Counted from the first letter of the stretch, positions 32,001 to 41,896 are shown. The stretch: 42,033 bases of DNA from Candidatus Methanoplasma reticulitermitis (GCA_031287135.1 JAITTK010000105.1:1-42033); one strand, 5' to 3'. Notes: a model not told the origin generated them from the sequence alone. Made by a program: numbers and translations.

Positions 32001-35000
32001 GTGTCTCGGGATTGGTCTGTCCGGAAAGGGCCCCGGTCCAGCGAATGAATTCACCAGTTGTGGCCACTGCCGTCAGCGACAGTACACATCCGTTAGGGAC
32101 CGTTATCGGTCCAGCCGGGAAATCCTGCCAGACCGAGTTCTGATAGAACTGTACCTTGCCTGAGCCGTTGCCGGACGCGGTCGTCGTCACGGCATATGTG
32201 CTATCAGAGAACAGAGCTGCGACCGTTTTATCGTCGTCCGCCGTCAGAGATTGAGGATTGACATGGCCGCTGAGGTCCCCGGACCACCAGATGAACACAT
32301 TGCCTACCGGGAGTACGGACGGTATCGCTTCCAGCGACATGACCGAGTTCGTGGCGATGTTCACGGGCGTTCCGGGGTATAGGAAGGTGGTGCCGTTCAC
32401 GGTTATGTCAACGGTACCGCTGCCTGTGACGGAAACCGTGAGGGTCTTTCCCCTGTCGGATCCGGTGTAGTTGGCCGAGACGGTCTTGTCGGAATCCACC
32501 GTCAAGGCCGGGGCCGGGTTGGCCGCGCTCGAGATGCCGCCGGACCAGTATGAGAATCTGGCTCCCGTCGGGGATGCCGAAGACTCCAGGATGACGGACG
32601 TACCCGTGGCAATATATATCGGATTCAGATAATCGAATGTTATCGCACCCACCGTCAGAGTGACGGAGCCTCCGTTATCGTTCACCGTCAGGATTTTCCC
32701 GTGACCCAGGTCCGTGAACACGGCCTTCTCCGTGTGATCCCGCCCGAAACTGCCGATCGTCAGCGGATTGGCCGAGCTGTTCACGGTTCCTTCCCAATAC
32801 GAGAAGTTGGAGCCCGCTTTGCTAGCGGTCAGCACGACCTGCGACCCGTTCGGGACATTGACAGGCAGGGTTCCGTAATCGAATGCGGGTATCGTCCCCA
32901 CTCCGACGTTGACGTTCCCGCCGTTCTTGTCCACGGTCAGTATGCGCACGTCCGCCGTGGCGTGGAACCAGGCCGTGATCGACTTGTCCGAATAGACGCC
33001 CAGGGTGTGCTGGGGCCCGTTGCCGATAAGGTCGCCGGACCATGCCACGAACGAACTGCCGGGATCAGGGACCGCCTTCACATCCAGGTCCGAATCTCTC
33101 TGTACGGTCAGCGTCCCGCCTGAAGGGAATGCCTGCCAGATGCTGTTCTGGTAGAACTGGACCGTACCGCTGCCCGACACCGCCGAGGTGACCGTGTATG
33201 TTCCGGATGCGGTGAACTCCGCGTCCACCGTCTTGTCGGATATGATGTTTGCAAGCGTCTCCGGGTTGGTCTGACCGGAGAGACTGCCGGTCCACCAGAT
33301 GAATGCGTCCGACGGCGATTTCGGAACGGCTATGAACTCCACGTCCTTTCCGGCCGCTATCGGTATTACCGCTCTGTTGGACGAGGGGGCGCCCGTGCGG
33401 AAGACTGCTCCGTCTATCAGTACGTCTATGTCCCCCGATCCGTCGCCGAGCGTCCCGAGACTGAGGTACACCGCCCCGCTGAGCGGGACGAACCATGCGT
33501 TGACCGTGTAGTCCGGAGATATGCCAGTATGAACTGTCACGCCTTCTTTGTCCAGGCCGGATGCCGCTCCGGTCCATCTCGAGAAGACGTATGAACCCGG
33601 TGCGGCGACGAGCCGTACGGTGGCCGAGTCGCCGGCCGCCGTGACTATATCGGCGGCCATGCCGGCGAAGGGTCTCCCGTTTATCTTATATTCATAGGAA
33701 GCGCCGGGGACCGTGCCGCCGGTGGAGTCATCGTAGGACTTCACGTAGACGGTGACCGAGTTCGCGGTCAAGACGAACACCGCGGTCAGATCATGCGATT
33801 CCGAAGGGAGCGAACCGATCCATGCCGCGGTGCTGTTCCCGTTCACCAGTCCCATCCACGTGGAGAAACTGTGTGTGGAGGGGATCCCGCTGTGGACCTC
33901 CATGCTGACCGAGGTCCCGGAGGGGAGGATGAGCATGCCCGTCGCATAACCCACCTCGCTTCCGATGGTATACTTGAACACCGCACCGGGGATCCCGCTG
34001 TAATTGGTCCCGTCCCATTCGTCCGTCTGAAGGTTGACGACGGTCTCCGCGTTGTGCGGAACGAATATCGCTTTGATATGCACCGTTTGTGACAGGACGC
34101 TAACGTTCAGAGTGATGGTCCCGCTGTTGGTGTTCCCGATGTTCTGATCGTCGGTCACCCATCTGGAGAATGAATAGCCTCCGGAAGGAAGGGTTGTTAT
34201 GGTTATGTTCCTGTTCGGCGGCATTGCGTCGGATTCTCCGTGGGCAACCCTGTATGTGTTCCCGTCATAGCTGTATTGTATCACCTCTCCGAGCATCGGT
34301 TTTTCGGACCCGCCTTCGATATATACAGCGTCGAATTCCACCGTGAGCCACTGGCTGCTGCTGTAATAGTATGCGGTGAGGACCGGAGCCGTATTGACCC
34401 CTATCGGCATGACCACGGTATCCGTTGTGGGACCGCCCAGTATCTCGGATCCATTCCAATGGTCGAAAATGAAGCCGCTGGGGGAATCGCAATGCGTGAA
34501 CCCTACGTCATATGTCGTCGACGATCGCGGGAGGTGGAGCGTGGAATTCATGGAAGTCCACGCTTTCCCTTCGCCCGGGATCTCATAGTATATGTTCGAA
34601 GGCACGTGCACGCCGGGAGATGTCGCCATCCTTGCGCTCAGGGCAAGGGAGACGTAATCCCCGTTGGCAAGGAAATGCGCCACGGACTCTTTGTCAGTGT
34701 CCATGACCGTGCCTGTCACGGTAGGCTCGCCTGACCCGGTGACCCCGGGCCCTTTCAGGTCATAATCCGTGGTCCATCTGGAAAAGACATAACCGCTCTC
34801 CGCGTTCGCGGTGTAATCCACGTACGTCGTCGGATCCGTCCATATGATGCCGGTGCCGCTGACGAGGGATACGGGGCCGTACCCGCTGTACGTGCTGCCT
34901 CCGTCGGTGCTCACGCGGAACTCGAAGGTTCCGGCGGCAGCCGGGTCCGAAACGATGGTCAGGCCCACACCCGCACCCGTCGTGAAGACAGCTTTGACAT

Positions 35001-38000
35001 AGGTGTTATCCAACGTAGCGTTGAACCCGAGCGGGTTGAACGTGCTGACGGTGTCCCCGTCCCAGTCCCCCTGCCAATACGAGAATTTATTGTTTGTCCC
35101 CGTCGCCGCCGCGGTAAGTGCCAGAGTTGTGTTCTTATCGAAAAGCAGCACTTGGTCGGAAGAGAACTCGGGACTGATGTTCACCCTTTCCGAGGCGGAA
35201 TAGACGGCCGACACGGCGGTCTTCCCGGCCCCGGCGAACGACAGATGCAGCCTCACGGCGTCGCTGGAGACGTATGCTTTGTATTCGGTGTTATGATTCA
35301 GCACTATGTCCGTGATTGTATCTGAGATGTAGCCTCTGGTTCCGTCGGACCAATGCAGGAACTGATATCCCGAGGTCGCGGTTATCTTCACCCCGACCTT
35401 CTTCCCCAGGTCCACCATGACCCTTCCCCCGTAGTCCGTCCACGGTCCGTTCTCGATATTGTACTGCAGATCTCCTCCGCCGGAGTCATTGATGTCCAGC
35501 TCCAGAACGGCGCCCCACAGGGCCGTCAGCGTCTCTGACGTCTCCCTCAGAACCAACGGGTCCTCCAGGAAATACCTCTTTCCTTGCGAGTCCTGCCATC
35601 CTATAAGCTGATAATCCTGGAATACCGTGCTCCACCCCCATGAGGCGGTGGGCTCGTTCAGATTGACTAGGTATCCTATACCTGCATGCAGCGTCTTCAC
35701 GGAGTTGTTGTGGCCGGACACCGGGTCGTGGAAACTCAAGGTGGCGGTCTCGGACGACCCGACGGCGATCACGAGCTTACCCGTCACAGGCGCCGTCATG
35801 GAGAACGGCGAGGTGCGGCGTGTACTGTCCCAGTCGGGGTTGTCAGGGTCGTAGGCCGGGACCAGTGCATATGTGTACGGCTTGTTCTCGGACAGCGGAT
35901 ACCATGTGTCCGTAGTGCCGTTGCTCTTGTACATGTACAGATATCTCAAGGTGCCCTGCAGGGTGTGCGAGGAGTCACTCGTGAATTCCTGCGAGAAGAA
36001 GGAGGCCGAATCGCTGTAGTGCACTATGTCGTGCGTGCGGTCAATCCCCTGTGCGAGTTTGTAGATGATACGGTAGTACCTGCTGTATCCTCCGCTGACC
36101 GTGGTCCCGTTCGGGATCGCTGGGTCGTTGCCTCTGACCGCGGTTACAGTACCGCTGTTGCCGGACGATGTGTAATAATTCACGAATCCCGTCTTTCCGT
36201 CAGTTTCGACCGATATCCCGTTCGGATCTGACGCCTGGGCCGCCGGAAGATACAGGTAGAGCTTGGTATCCTTCGCTGCCGCGCCGAGTTTGTGAGAGGA
36301 TGTTATGCCGAAATCCGAATAATACGGGGAACCGTTCTTCAGCCAGCCAGAGGCGGCGGCCCTCTTCACGAACACCGAGGCCGAATCGCCGGTATCGGGC
36401 ACCGTGGTCTTGTACAGTGCGTTGCCCTTGGAGTCCTTGGGTGACGACAGGGTTCCTCCGTCACTTCCGGTGAGCCTTATCGATCCTCCGTCCACGGTTG
36501 CGGAGTTGGTAATGTTTCCGCCTCCGCCTATGTCCTGGCCGGCGGACCCGGCCCTGTTGACCGTCACGGTACCGCCTGTTACTGTCACGGTACCGGCCGC
36601 GCCTTTGTTGCTGTTCGCCGAATGTCCGTACCCGCCTCCGCCTATACCGGCGCCGGTGAACTGATCGCCAGAGCGAGCGGTCATGTCGACGTATACGTTG
36701 CCGCCCGAGATCGTGACTTGGCCTGTGTTCGGATTCGAACTGCCGCTCTCGCCGGATCCGCCTCCGCCTATACCGGCACCGCTGCTCTTTCCGTTGTTGG
36801 TGTTGCTATGCTTCTTGGAGACCGAGACGTCACCGCCGGTTATGGTCACAACTCCTTCGCCTGCAGTCCCGTTACCTTCGATACCGCCTCCGCCTATACC
36901 CGCACCGTATATGCCCAGAAGGTATCCCCGGCTGATATCGCCCATCTGTATCTTCACGGTCCCGCCGTTTATCGCGACGTTCCCGTCCCCGCCGTTACTG
37001 CCATTGTATGATCCTCCTCCGCCGATCCCGCTGGCGGGCGTTCTGTCCGTGGTTATGACCGAGATATCGACAATCCCGCCGTCGATCGTTACGTTGCCTT
37101 TCCCCCCCCTACCATCCCACGAACCGCCGCCGCCCATACCGGACCCGGTAATCTCCTCGTTATCTGCGGTGTTTGAAGAGAGGTTGATGTTTATGTTCCC
37201 GCCTTTGATGAAGACATTCCCATCCCCGGCGGTCCCGTTCCTGCTCGCCCCGCCGCCTATCCCCGAGGAATTCACATACTGCCCGGCAATCGTTATTGTC
37301 GTCGTCCCTCCGTACATGTATACTCCTTTGGCATCCCCGGCGTAGCCGAAGGTCGACCCGCCTCCGCCTATCCCGGAATAACATGTGCCGCCGCCGACCG
37401 AACTTCTCATACTGATCGTCAGTACTCCGGACTCGACCTGTATGTTTCCCGCATCAAGGCCGTTATTCTTGCCCGGTGCTCCACCGTCGTTTCCATTCCC
37501 GCCGATCCCGGCACCTCCGGAATGGTCAGCCGTGGAGGTTTTCTGAATCGTCAGAGCAGAATTTCCCTGCCCCTGAAGTATGAGGGACGCTCCCCCGGAC
37601 ACATGGATAACAGCATTGTGATTGGAGTTTTCAATGAAATCGTTGCTACCGGCATACTGCATAACGACATTGCCGTTCCTTATATCGAAAACCGACCCGT
37701 TCGACGAATTGTTCGCACGGAGGTCCTGAACGAGGACATGCACCTTTCCGGAACCAACATCGATCTGAATCCTGTTGTTGTTCCCTCCGCCCTCTATTAA
37801 AATGTACTTTCCGGCGTCTCCGCTTCCGATGCTTGTCGTTGAAATGGAGCTTTGGTTACTCAGAGTTATTTTTCTATCATACTGCTTCCAGCATGCATAC
37901 AGCGTCAGGGACGCCGAGTCAACGGTCAGAGTCCTGCTGTCCCAATTGCCGATCTCGGATTCAAAATCCGGGGTATTTCCAGAAGTTAACGACCAGCCGG

Positions 38001-38253
38001 TGAAGAAATAGCCGGCGCGCTGAGGTATGTTCTCGAACTGAACCGTATATTCCTCATGCAGCCCGCGACTGTAGGACGGCTGGGCTCCCGGCCATGTTCC
38101 GCCGTTTGCATCGTAGATTATGTTTCCACTCGGTTCGGCGGAGGAATATTCTCCGCCGAAGTTGATCGCAGTAAATGGAACCGCTATCATAAGCAATATA
38201 GCTATAGCTACAAATGCTGATTTGCGCCCATCGTCCTCTAATCTAATATTCAT
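29092..38253 (-). CDS. giant (3053 aa) repeat-rich surface/adhesin-like protein
   Basis: Signal-anchor N-terminus, GAGIGGGG repeats, about 20 WxG InlB-like modules (e.g. WWTGDLTTLNASESLNVNGNKSIKAWF), C-terminal TM helix and ~75-aa tail. Confidence 0.92.
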   Translation of the reverse strand: MNIRLEDDGRKSAFVAIAILLMIAVPFTAINFGGEYSSAEPSGNIIYDANGGTWPGAQPSYSRGLHEEYTVQFENIPQRAGYFFTGWSLTSGNTPDFESEIGNWDSRTLTVDSASLTLYACWKQYDRKITLSNQSSISTTSIGSGDAGKYILIEGGGNNNRIQIDVGSGKVHVLVQDLRANNSSNGSVFDIRNGNVVMQYAGSNDFIENSNHNAVIHVSGGASLILQGQGNSALTIQKTSTADHSGGAGIGGNGNDGGAPGKNNGLDAGNIQVESGVLTISMRSSVGGGTCYSGIGGGGSTFGYAGDAKGVYMYGGTTTITIAGQYVNSSGIGGGASRNGTAGDGNVFIKGGNININLSSNTADNEEITGSGMGGGGSWDGRGGKGNVTIDGGIVDISVITTDRTPASGIGGGGSYNGSNGGDGNVAINGGTVKIQMGDISRGYLLGIYGAGIGGGGIEGNGTAGEGVVTITGGDVSVSKKHSNTNNGKSSGAGIGGGGSGESGSSNPNTGQVTISGGNVYVDMTARSGDQFTGAGIGGGGYGHSANSNKGAAGTVTVTGGTVTVNRAGSAGQDIGGGGNITNSATVDGGSIRLTGSDGGTLSSPKDSKGNALYKTTVPDTGDSASVFVKRAAASGWLKNGSPYYSDFGITSSHKLGAAAKDTKLYLYLPAAQASDPNGISVETDGKTGFVNYYTSSGNSGTVTAVRGNDPAIPNGTTVSGGYSRYYRIIYKLAQGIDRTHDIVHYSDSASFFSQEFTSDSSHTLQGTLRYLYMYKSNGTTDTWYPLSENKPYTYALVPAYDPDNPDWDSTRRTSPFSMTAPVTGKLVIAVGSSETATLSFHDPVSGHNNSVKTLHAGIGYLVNLNEPTASWGWSTVFQDYQLIGWQDSQGKRYFLEDPLVLRETSETLTALWGAVLELDINDSGGGDLQYNIENGPWTDYGGRVMVDLGKKVGVKITATSGYQFLHWSDGTRGYISDTITDIVLNHNTEYKAYVSSDAVRLHLSFAGAGKTAVSAVYSASERVNISPEFSSDQVLLFDKNTTLALTAAATGTNNKFSYWQGDWDGDTVSTFNPLGFNATLDNTYVKAVFTTGAGVGLTIVSDPAAAGTFEFRVSTDGGSTYSGYGPVSLVSGTGIIWTDPTTYVDYTANAESGYVFSRWTTDYDLKGPGVTGSGEPTVTGTVMDTDKESVAHFLANGDYVSLALSARMATSPGVHVPSNIYYEIPGEGKAWTSMNSTLHLPRSSTTYDVGFTHCDSPSGFIFDHWNGSEILGGPTTDTVVMPIGVNTAPVLTAYYYSSSQWLTVEFDAVYIEGGSEKPMLGEVIQYSYDGNTYRVAHGESDAMPPNRNITITTLPSGGYSFSRWVTDDQNIGNTNSGTITLNVSVLSQTVHIKAIFVPHNAETVVNLQTDEWDGTNYSGIPGAVFKYTIGSEVGYATGMLILPSGTSVSMEVHSGIPSTHSFSTWMGLVNGNSTAAWIGSLPSESHDLTAVFVLTANSVTVYVKSYDDSTGGTVPGASYEYKINGRPFAGMAADIVTAAGDSATVRLVAAPGSYVFSRWTGAASGLDKEGVTVHTGISPDYTVNAWFVPLSGAVYLSLGTLGDGSGDIDVLIDGAVFRTGAPSSNRAVIPIAAGKDVEFIAVPKSPSDAFIWWTGSLSGQTNPETLANIISDKTVDAEFTASGTYTVTSAVSGSGTVQFYQNSIWQAFPSGGTLTVQRDSDLDVKAVPDPGSSFVAWSGDLIGNGPQHTLGVYSDKSITAWFHATADVRILTVDKNGGNVNVGVGTIPAFDYGTLPVNVPNGSQVVLTASKAGSNFSYWEGTVNSSANPLTIGSFGRDHTEKAVFTDLGHGKILTVNDNGGSVTLTVGAITFDYLNPIYIATGTSVILESSASPTGARFSYWSGGISSAANPAPALTVDSDKTVSANYTGSDRGKTLTVSVTGSGTVDITVNGTTFLYPGTPVNIATNSVMSLEAIPSVLPVGNVFIWWSGDLSGHVNPQSLTADDDKTVAALFSDSTYAVTTTASGNGSGKVQFYQNSVWQDFPAGPITVPNGCVLSLTAVATTGEFIRWTGALSGQTNPETLTVDTDKTVNAEFTQSSTYTLNLSATNGGTVEYMDWNSGNVWTVFPAGGMTVPAGQQVEVKTSNGTAGYLFIWWAGTSGDLVSFSSAVSATATITVNHNVTASAVFEFNDGPGGSPDTAYMLNAEYGGTGSGKAQYQYGGVWYDVPSGGKWIPENHVLNIRAVAVTGVFYRWTGDLTSFNAGETVTIDSDKTVKAWFYNGGDLVFITVERDGNGKVEYVFDGSTYEFVYGTATEIPRGNLSITATASSGNSFIWWTGDLTTLNANESLNVNGNKSIKAWFFADGDIAQLTVQKDGTGDGTVSVQRDGAWHVLPYGAVNVPKGNLTFRAAASSGTFFAWTGDLTGTDNPKDLAIDGGEDAIVWFYSSSDFANVTVTREGNGKVEYEFGGTLMEFSYGTVTRLPKVVYDIVATSGSGSTFIWWTGDLTTLNASESLNVNGNKSIKAWFFDNSKISTLDVDMDGDGDGTVSVQRDGVWHDLPYSAVNVPNGDLMVRALAASGSSFVWWTGDLSDIVAQQNLLIDGKKSITAWFYLNGSVTSVTASTIGNGTGYIQFDHEGVWHNFPSSQLTVPNGYHLTIFAVNTQGDFVGWTGAVTGMNNPETFDVGTVPSFVTAEFHVDGYTITTIISGNGWVSPAGSVFIEKHHDQTFVITPGTGSHVIDVIVDNVSIGPMDNYVFFNVDADHMIEVKFSPPPSSGYVVTATAGPGVSVDPSGSRPVPAGSNHTVSWTAEPGYEVVGVVIDGISRPDLVAAGSYTFLSVMSNHAMVVTAAETGIYLDVTVVGGEGHVMYSQDGGQTFTRYNGRVELTPMADIVLLAVPTDGYAVERWEGSVYGTDDRVSIMDVTGSVTETLVFKAAPVNPGSDDFFGSLMFIILMIAVLSILLIGLLMILLASLSRGMVDVVKIDSDNATIIGKKKARANRPYMFSVEGEGTLAYRTGDNTVWKEPVRKDDVYEIPGDDVTDTLMIRVQ
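30560..31560 (-). repeat. 498-nt higher-order tandem duplication within the giant gene
   Basis: The CCGTCCCTCTGCACGGAGACGG segment at 30584 recurs at 31082; the GAAGAACCAGGCTTTGATGCTCTTGTTCCCGTTTACGTTCAGGCTCTC segment recurs at the same spacing. Confidence 0.85.
36500..37540 (-). repeat. GAGIGGGG-type repeat array (reverse strand)
   Basis: CCTCCGCCTATACC(G/C)GC-like segments recur throughout; protein shows SGAGIGGGG, TGAGIGGGG, YGAGIGGGG. Confidence 0.9.
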
Positions 38254-38312
38254 GTCGAATCACCATCTTTAAATGAATTAATATGTAATTGATATCGAAG
38301 AATTTAAATCAG

Positions 38313-38327
38313 ATGTTATATAAATAT
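38313..38327 (-). promoter_or_regulatory. candidate TATA box for the giant surface gene
   Basis: TTTATATAAC on the minus strand ~65 nt upstream of the ATG within an AT-rich block. Confidence 0.4.
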
Positions 38328-38716
38328 GTATCTCGCGTACAGTCATATATGATTTTATTTATATCATAATATATAAGATGGGTATTATACATACACTATT
38401 TATTTGATTGTCGCAATGTTTATGATGAAAAGTCAAAACCGAATACTGCCATCATCCATGGAAAAATGATCACGTATGCGATTTGCCCGTTCCGCCGCGA
38501 CGGGGATCGAACAATCATGGGATTCTGCCGCACTAAACGCCGAAACGCAAGGCAATACGTATTTACGGATAAGATGGCACCCGGCATGGAAACACCGCGG
38601 GAATGCTTGATAATAGAGAATACAGGGGCCGATAACGGCGTACCTGGGCGGACATGAACATCAATGGGACGTATGCGACCCGCAACGTTCCCACTCAAAT
38701 CCGGGAAGACCGTTAA

Positions 38717-40468
38717 TCATTGAAGTTCTTTTTTCAATTGTTCGAGAATCAGACGTTCACGTGCTTCCAGAAAATTCGGAAAGTTCTCGAATGAGATATC
38801 GACATCGGTCGGCATCAGATGACGTTGGCGATAGGCATCTCTCTCTCTCTTCTGATCCCCGGAGATCGGTTTCAAACCACTCCTTGAAATCTTTATCGCT
38901 TTTCTCAATATTCGGGATACCTTCCAAAAGTTGCAGATTGCCAATGCGGTCTCGTTTATCGATAAACTCTGCATCGTGCTCGTCCGATATGCCTTTGGAG
39001 CGTAAATGATTCTTAGTAAACCTGCTTCGCGGGAACATATGATCAACGTGGAATTTGTTGCGCATATCCGCCCACGGACAGATAACGGACAATATGACCA
39101 AGGTATCGCGGTCACCGTATTCTTTCCACAGAAGATTATTAAAATCATCTTCCGTGAACAGCAGCGTACGGTTCGTTCTTTTGAAATGCTCAGTGATCTT
39201 TTCAGCCGGGAATCCCTCCGCACCACACTGCCCGATGATGTCTCGAATAGGCTTCAGAAAACCGTCCGGCTCCAAACTGAAAACCTTTTTTAATAACGAG
39301 GATACAAACCATTTTTTGATGGCCCTCCTGTCTGCGGCTGTTGCTGCCGAGGTGTCAAAATTATTCGGTAAACCGATGGTTTTCAAATAATAGGCGATCG
39401 GGATAAACAAGTTGTTTGACGTGATGTTCTCCCGACTGAATCCGAATCCGCTGACAAGCGCGACCGCGCCGCGAATCGCTTTCATGATGTTATCCCATTC
39501 GGATTCGATCTTCAGCATATTTGTTCGATCAAAATTGTCCACCTTGAACCTGATGTCCCGCATATCGCAGAGGACGAGGCAGGCCTTCAGGATAATATCT
39601 CTGTTGATGTTGAACCCGTGCCCGATTCCGTTGATCTCGTCAACGAATCCCGTTATCTCTTCCCGCGCATCCCGATGTTCCCATTGTGCAGTTGCGAAAG
39701 AGAGCAGGAGGTCTGAATGGGAAAGGGTTGTTCCGCCGCTATTCAATCTGATGAAGATGTTCAGAACCTTGTCCAACTCGGTGTTCTGCTCCAAATAATA
39801 GCTGATGCTCCGATTGACGTGAATGACCTTGTGTAAACGGAACAACGTCTTGCTTGCCAGACTGCCCCTTTCCTTGTCCGGGTTTTGCATGATCCCGGCA
39901 TCTGAGAGGTAATCATTAACTTCGTATTGCTCCCTGAGATCAAGAATATCGCCTACACGAAACCAATGATGATCGTCATCCGCTTCCTTTGCATCACCTT
40001 CGGTCAAAAAAGCGAAATCGTATTCCGGATCTTCGCCGTCTGACTTTGACAGAAGATTCAGATAGAGTCGCTTTTTTGGGAATGCGCTCGAATCATTCCA
40101 CCGTCTGTGTGGTATCTTTGAAGCATAAGAACCTTTGAGCGCAATGTAGAGCGAGGTGAGCCGTTGTTGACCATCCAGAACAGCCATGACACCATTGTTG
40201 CCGCCGATATCTGCAGGCGGATTGTGACGTTGGTTTTTTTCGTGAAAATCGCGAATGAACTCATAGAATTTGAACTCGGACATTTTTTCTTTCGGCACCT
40301 TCCAAAAGAGAAATGAGTTAATCGGATAGTCGCGCATCAGGCTGTCGAACAGTCCGATTATCTGTTTCTGACTCCACACGAACTCGCGCTGTATCGACGG
40401 CAACAGATAGTTTTAGCGTGAATATCGTTGATTATCTCCACAATCGTTAAAGGTGTTTGGAAAGCCAT
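38717..40468 (-). pseudogene. DUF262-DUF1524 (GmrSD-like) protein carrying two frameshifts
   Basis: MAFQTPLTIVEIINDIHAK//NYLLPSIQREFVW...DSLMRDYPINSFLFWKV...AVLDGQQRLTSLY...FHVDHMFPRSRF...RER//DAYRQRHLMPTDVDISFENFPNFLEARERLILEQLKKELQ, spread over three frames. Confidence 0.75.
38839..38850. repeat. (CT)6 dinucleotide tract at the 3' frameshift of the GmrSD-like gene
   Basis: GCATCTCTCTCTCTCTTCTG; restoring one AG unit on the coding strand joins the two frames. Confidence 0.8.
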
Positions 40469-40492
40469 TTTCGGTACTCCTCCGTAATTTCA

Positions 40493-41140
40493 TTACCCCC
40501 CAACCGGGTTTTGTACCAGTAACTCGGAAACGAGAACAAGGTCTTCCTCACTCAATGGAGTTTTATACAATCCCCTCACCTGCCACAAACCACTATCCCT
40601 TATTTCCTCTACGGGGCTATGCAAACCAAGCCACTCTGCCGACGGATGGCACTTATTGCAACTTGAAACCGTTCCGATCATTCGTACTTTAAAATATAAT
40701 CTATCTTCCTTCGCAGGTATGTTGAATAAACAAAAACTAAAGTTGCTTTGTATGTAGGATGATATTTGCTTCTCAATTTCAGCTTCGAGTTCAGAATTGA
40801 TGCGATCCGCGTAAAGTTCCTTATTCGCTCTTGCCGTGGTGTCCAACTCCCATGTTGCCAGGTATGGGTTTTCGTTTCGATTCAAAATACATCTTCCTAT
40901 GTTCTTGCGAAAGATGCTTCTGTTTTTGTTTTCTTCAAAGTGCTGATGAATCCTATTTCCAAGCTGCTTGTCACCGGTATTTGTTCCGATGAGCACTATC
41001 CTATCACCTTCATGCGCCGTCTCTCCCTTTTCAAACATGATATAAATGCCGTTGTCGGGGATCGATTTATAGCCCATACCAAAATCAAAGCGTTTGCCGC
41101 TCCGCATGAGTGTATGTAATTGCGCACACAGATCGGGCAT
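40493..41140 (-). CDS. GIY-YIG nuclease-like protein
   Basis: PDNGIYIMFEKGE...DRIVLIGTNTG...LGNRIHQHF...SIFRKNIGRCIL. Confidence 0.65.
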   Translation of the reverse strand: MPDLCAQLHTLMRSGKRFDFGMGYKSIPDNGIYIMFEKGETAHEGDRIVLIGTNTGDKQLGNRIHQHFEENKNRSIFRKNIGRCILNRNENPYLATWELDTTARANKELYADRINSELEAEIEKQISSYIQSNFSFCLFNIPAKEDRLYFKVRMIGTVSSCNKCHPSAEWLGLHSPVEEIRDSGLWQVRGLYKTPLSEEDLVLVSELLVQNPVGG

Positions 41141-41547
41141 TAGGCATTCTCCTTATAGAATGCCAATTGTTCACCGATTCGCATCCCCAAAAGCGGCACG
41201 TCGACATGTTGAAGATGCCCAACGAGATACTTCCTATATTTTTCGCCAGCCAAGAACACGAATTCATCATTTTGCAAATCTGTCTTTTCCGCAAGCGAAA
41301 CGAGAACCCCGTCCGCCCACTTTTTGACTTCGGCCGCAGTTTTATTGTTAAGCGTTTCGTTATACGGCTCAATACTGTCGTATTCCTCGAGTAGTCCGTA
41401 CTTTGCAGAGAGGATAAACACCCTATCCGCATTTAGTTTTTTAGCGTACCTGTACGCACCTCTGAAAAGCTGACTGATGTACATATCTTTCGCAGTCGAA
41501 GGAACGTCACGCTTTTTAGCTACGCATGAAATAAGAACGATTCGCAT
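41140..41547 (-). CDS. DUF6884 (YaaA-like fold) protein
   Basis: RIVLISCVAKKRDVPSTAKDMYISQLFRGAYRYAKKLNADRVFILSAKYGLLEEYDSIEPYNETL; stop overlaps the next ATG (TAATG). Confidence 0.7.
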   Translation of the reverse strand: MRIVLISCVAKKRDVPSTAKDMYISQLFRGAYRYAKKLNADRVFILSAKYGLLEEYDSIEPYNETLNNKTAAEVKKWADGVLVSLAEKTDLQNDEFVFLAGEKYRKYLVGHLQHVDVPLLGMRIGEQLAFYKENA

Positions 41548-41704
41548 ACCATCACATCTTGTCGATGAAGTAAGCATTTGTCTAATATATGTATATATTT
41601 GAAGCACAAGTTTCCTTTTGTCTCGGCGGAAAAACAAACGCGAACACCTCCGCGATGATAAACACCCGGGTCGGGTTCGCATCCGTTCGGTATGGCGGGC
41701 CTGA

Positions 41705-41893
41705 AGGGATTCTTTAAGATTTATATCAGAAGATGGCAAGTTGCAGACAGCCAAATTAAATTTTGTAGATTACGACAGGGATTTAGCATATCAAGCAATA
41801 CAAAATAAGAACCCAATACGTCTTAAAGGTAAACTTATAGGAAATGGAAGATCAAAATGGATCGAGAATCCATTTGATTTGGAAATACTTTGA
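41705..41893 (+). pseudogene. orphan C-terminal coding fragment without start codon
   Basis: RDSLRFISEDGKLQTAKLNFVDYDRDLAYQAIQNKNPIRLKGKLIGNGRSKWIENPFDLEIL*; looks protein-like but is cut off upstream by a stop. Confidence 0.45.
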
Positions 41894-41896
41894 GGG

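Noticed and set aside
38466-38657. 63-aa plus-strand ORF between the giant gene and the defence operon
   Set aside because: No recognisable motif, no promoter or ribosome-binding site evident; possible degraded sequence only.
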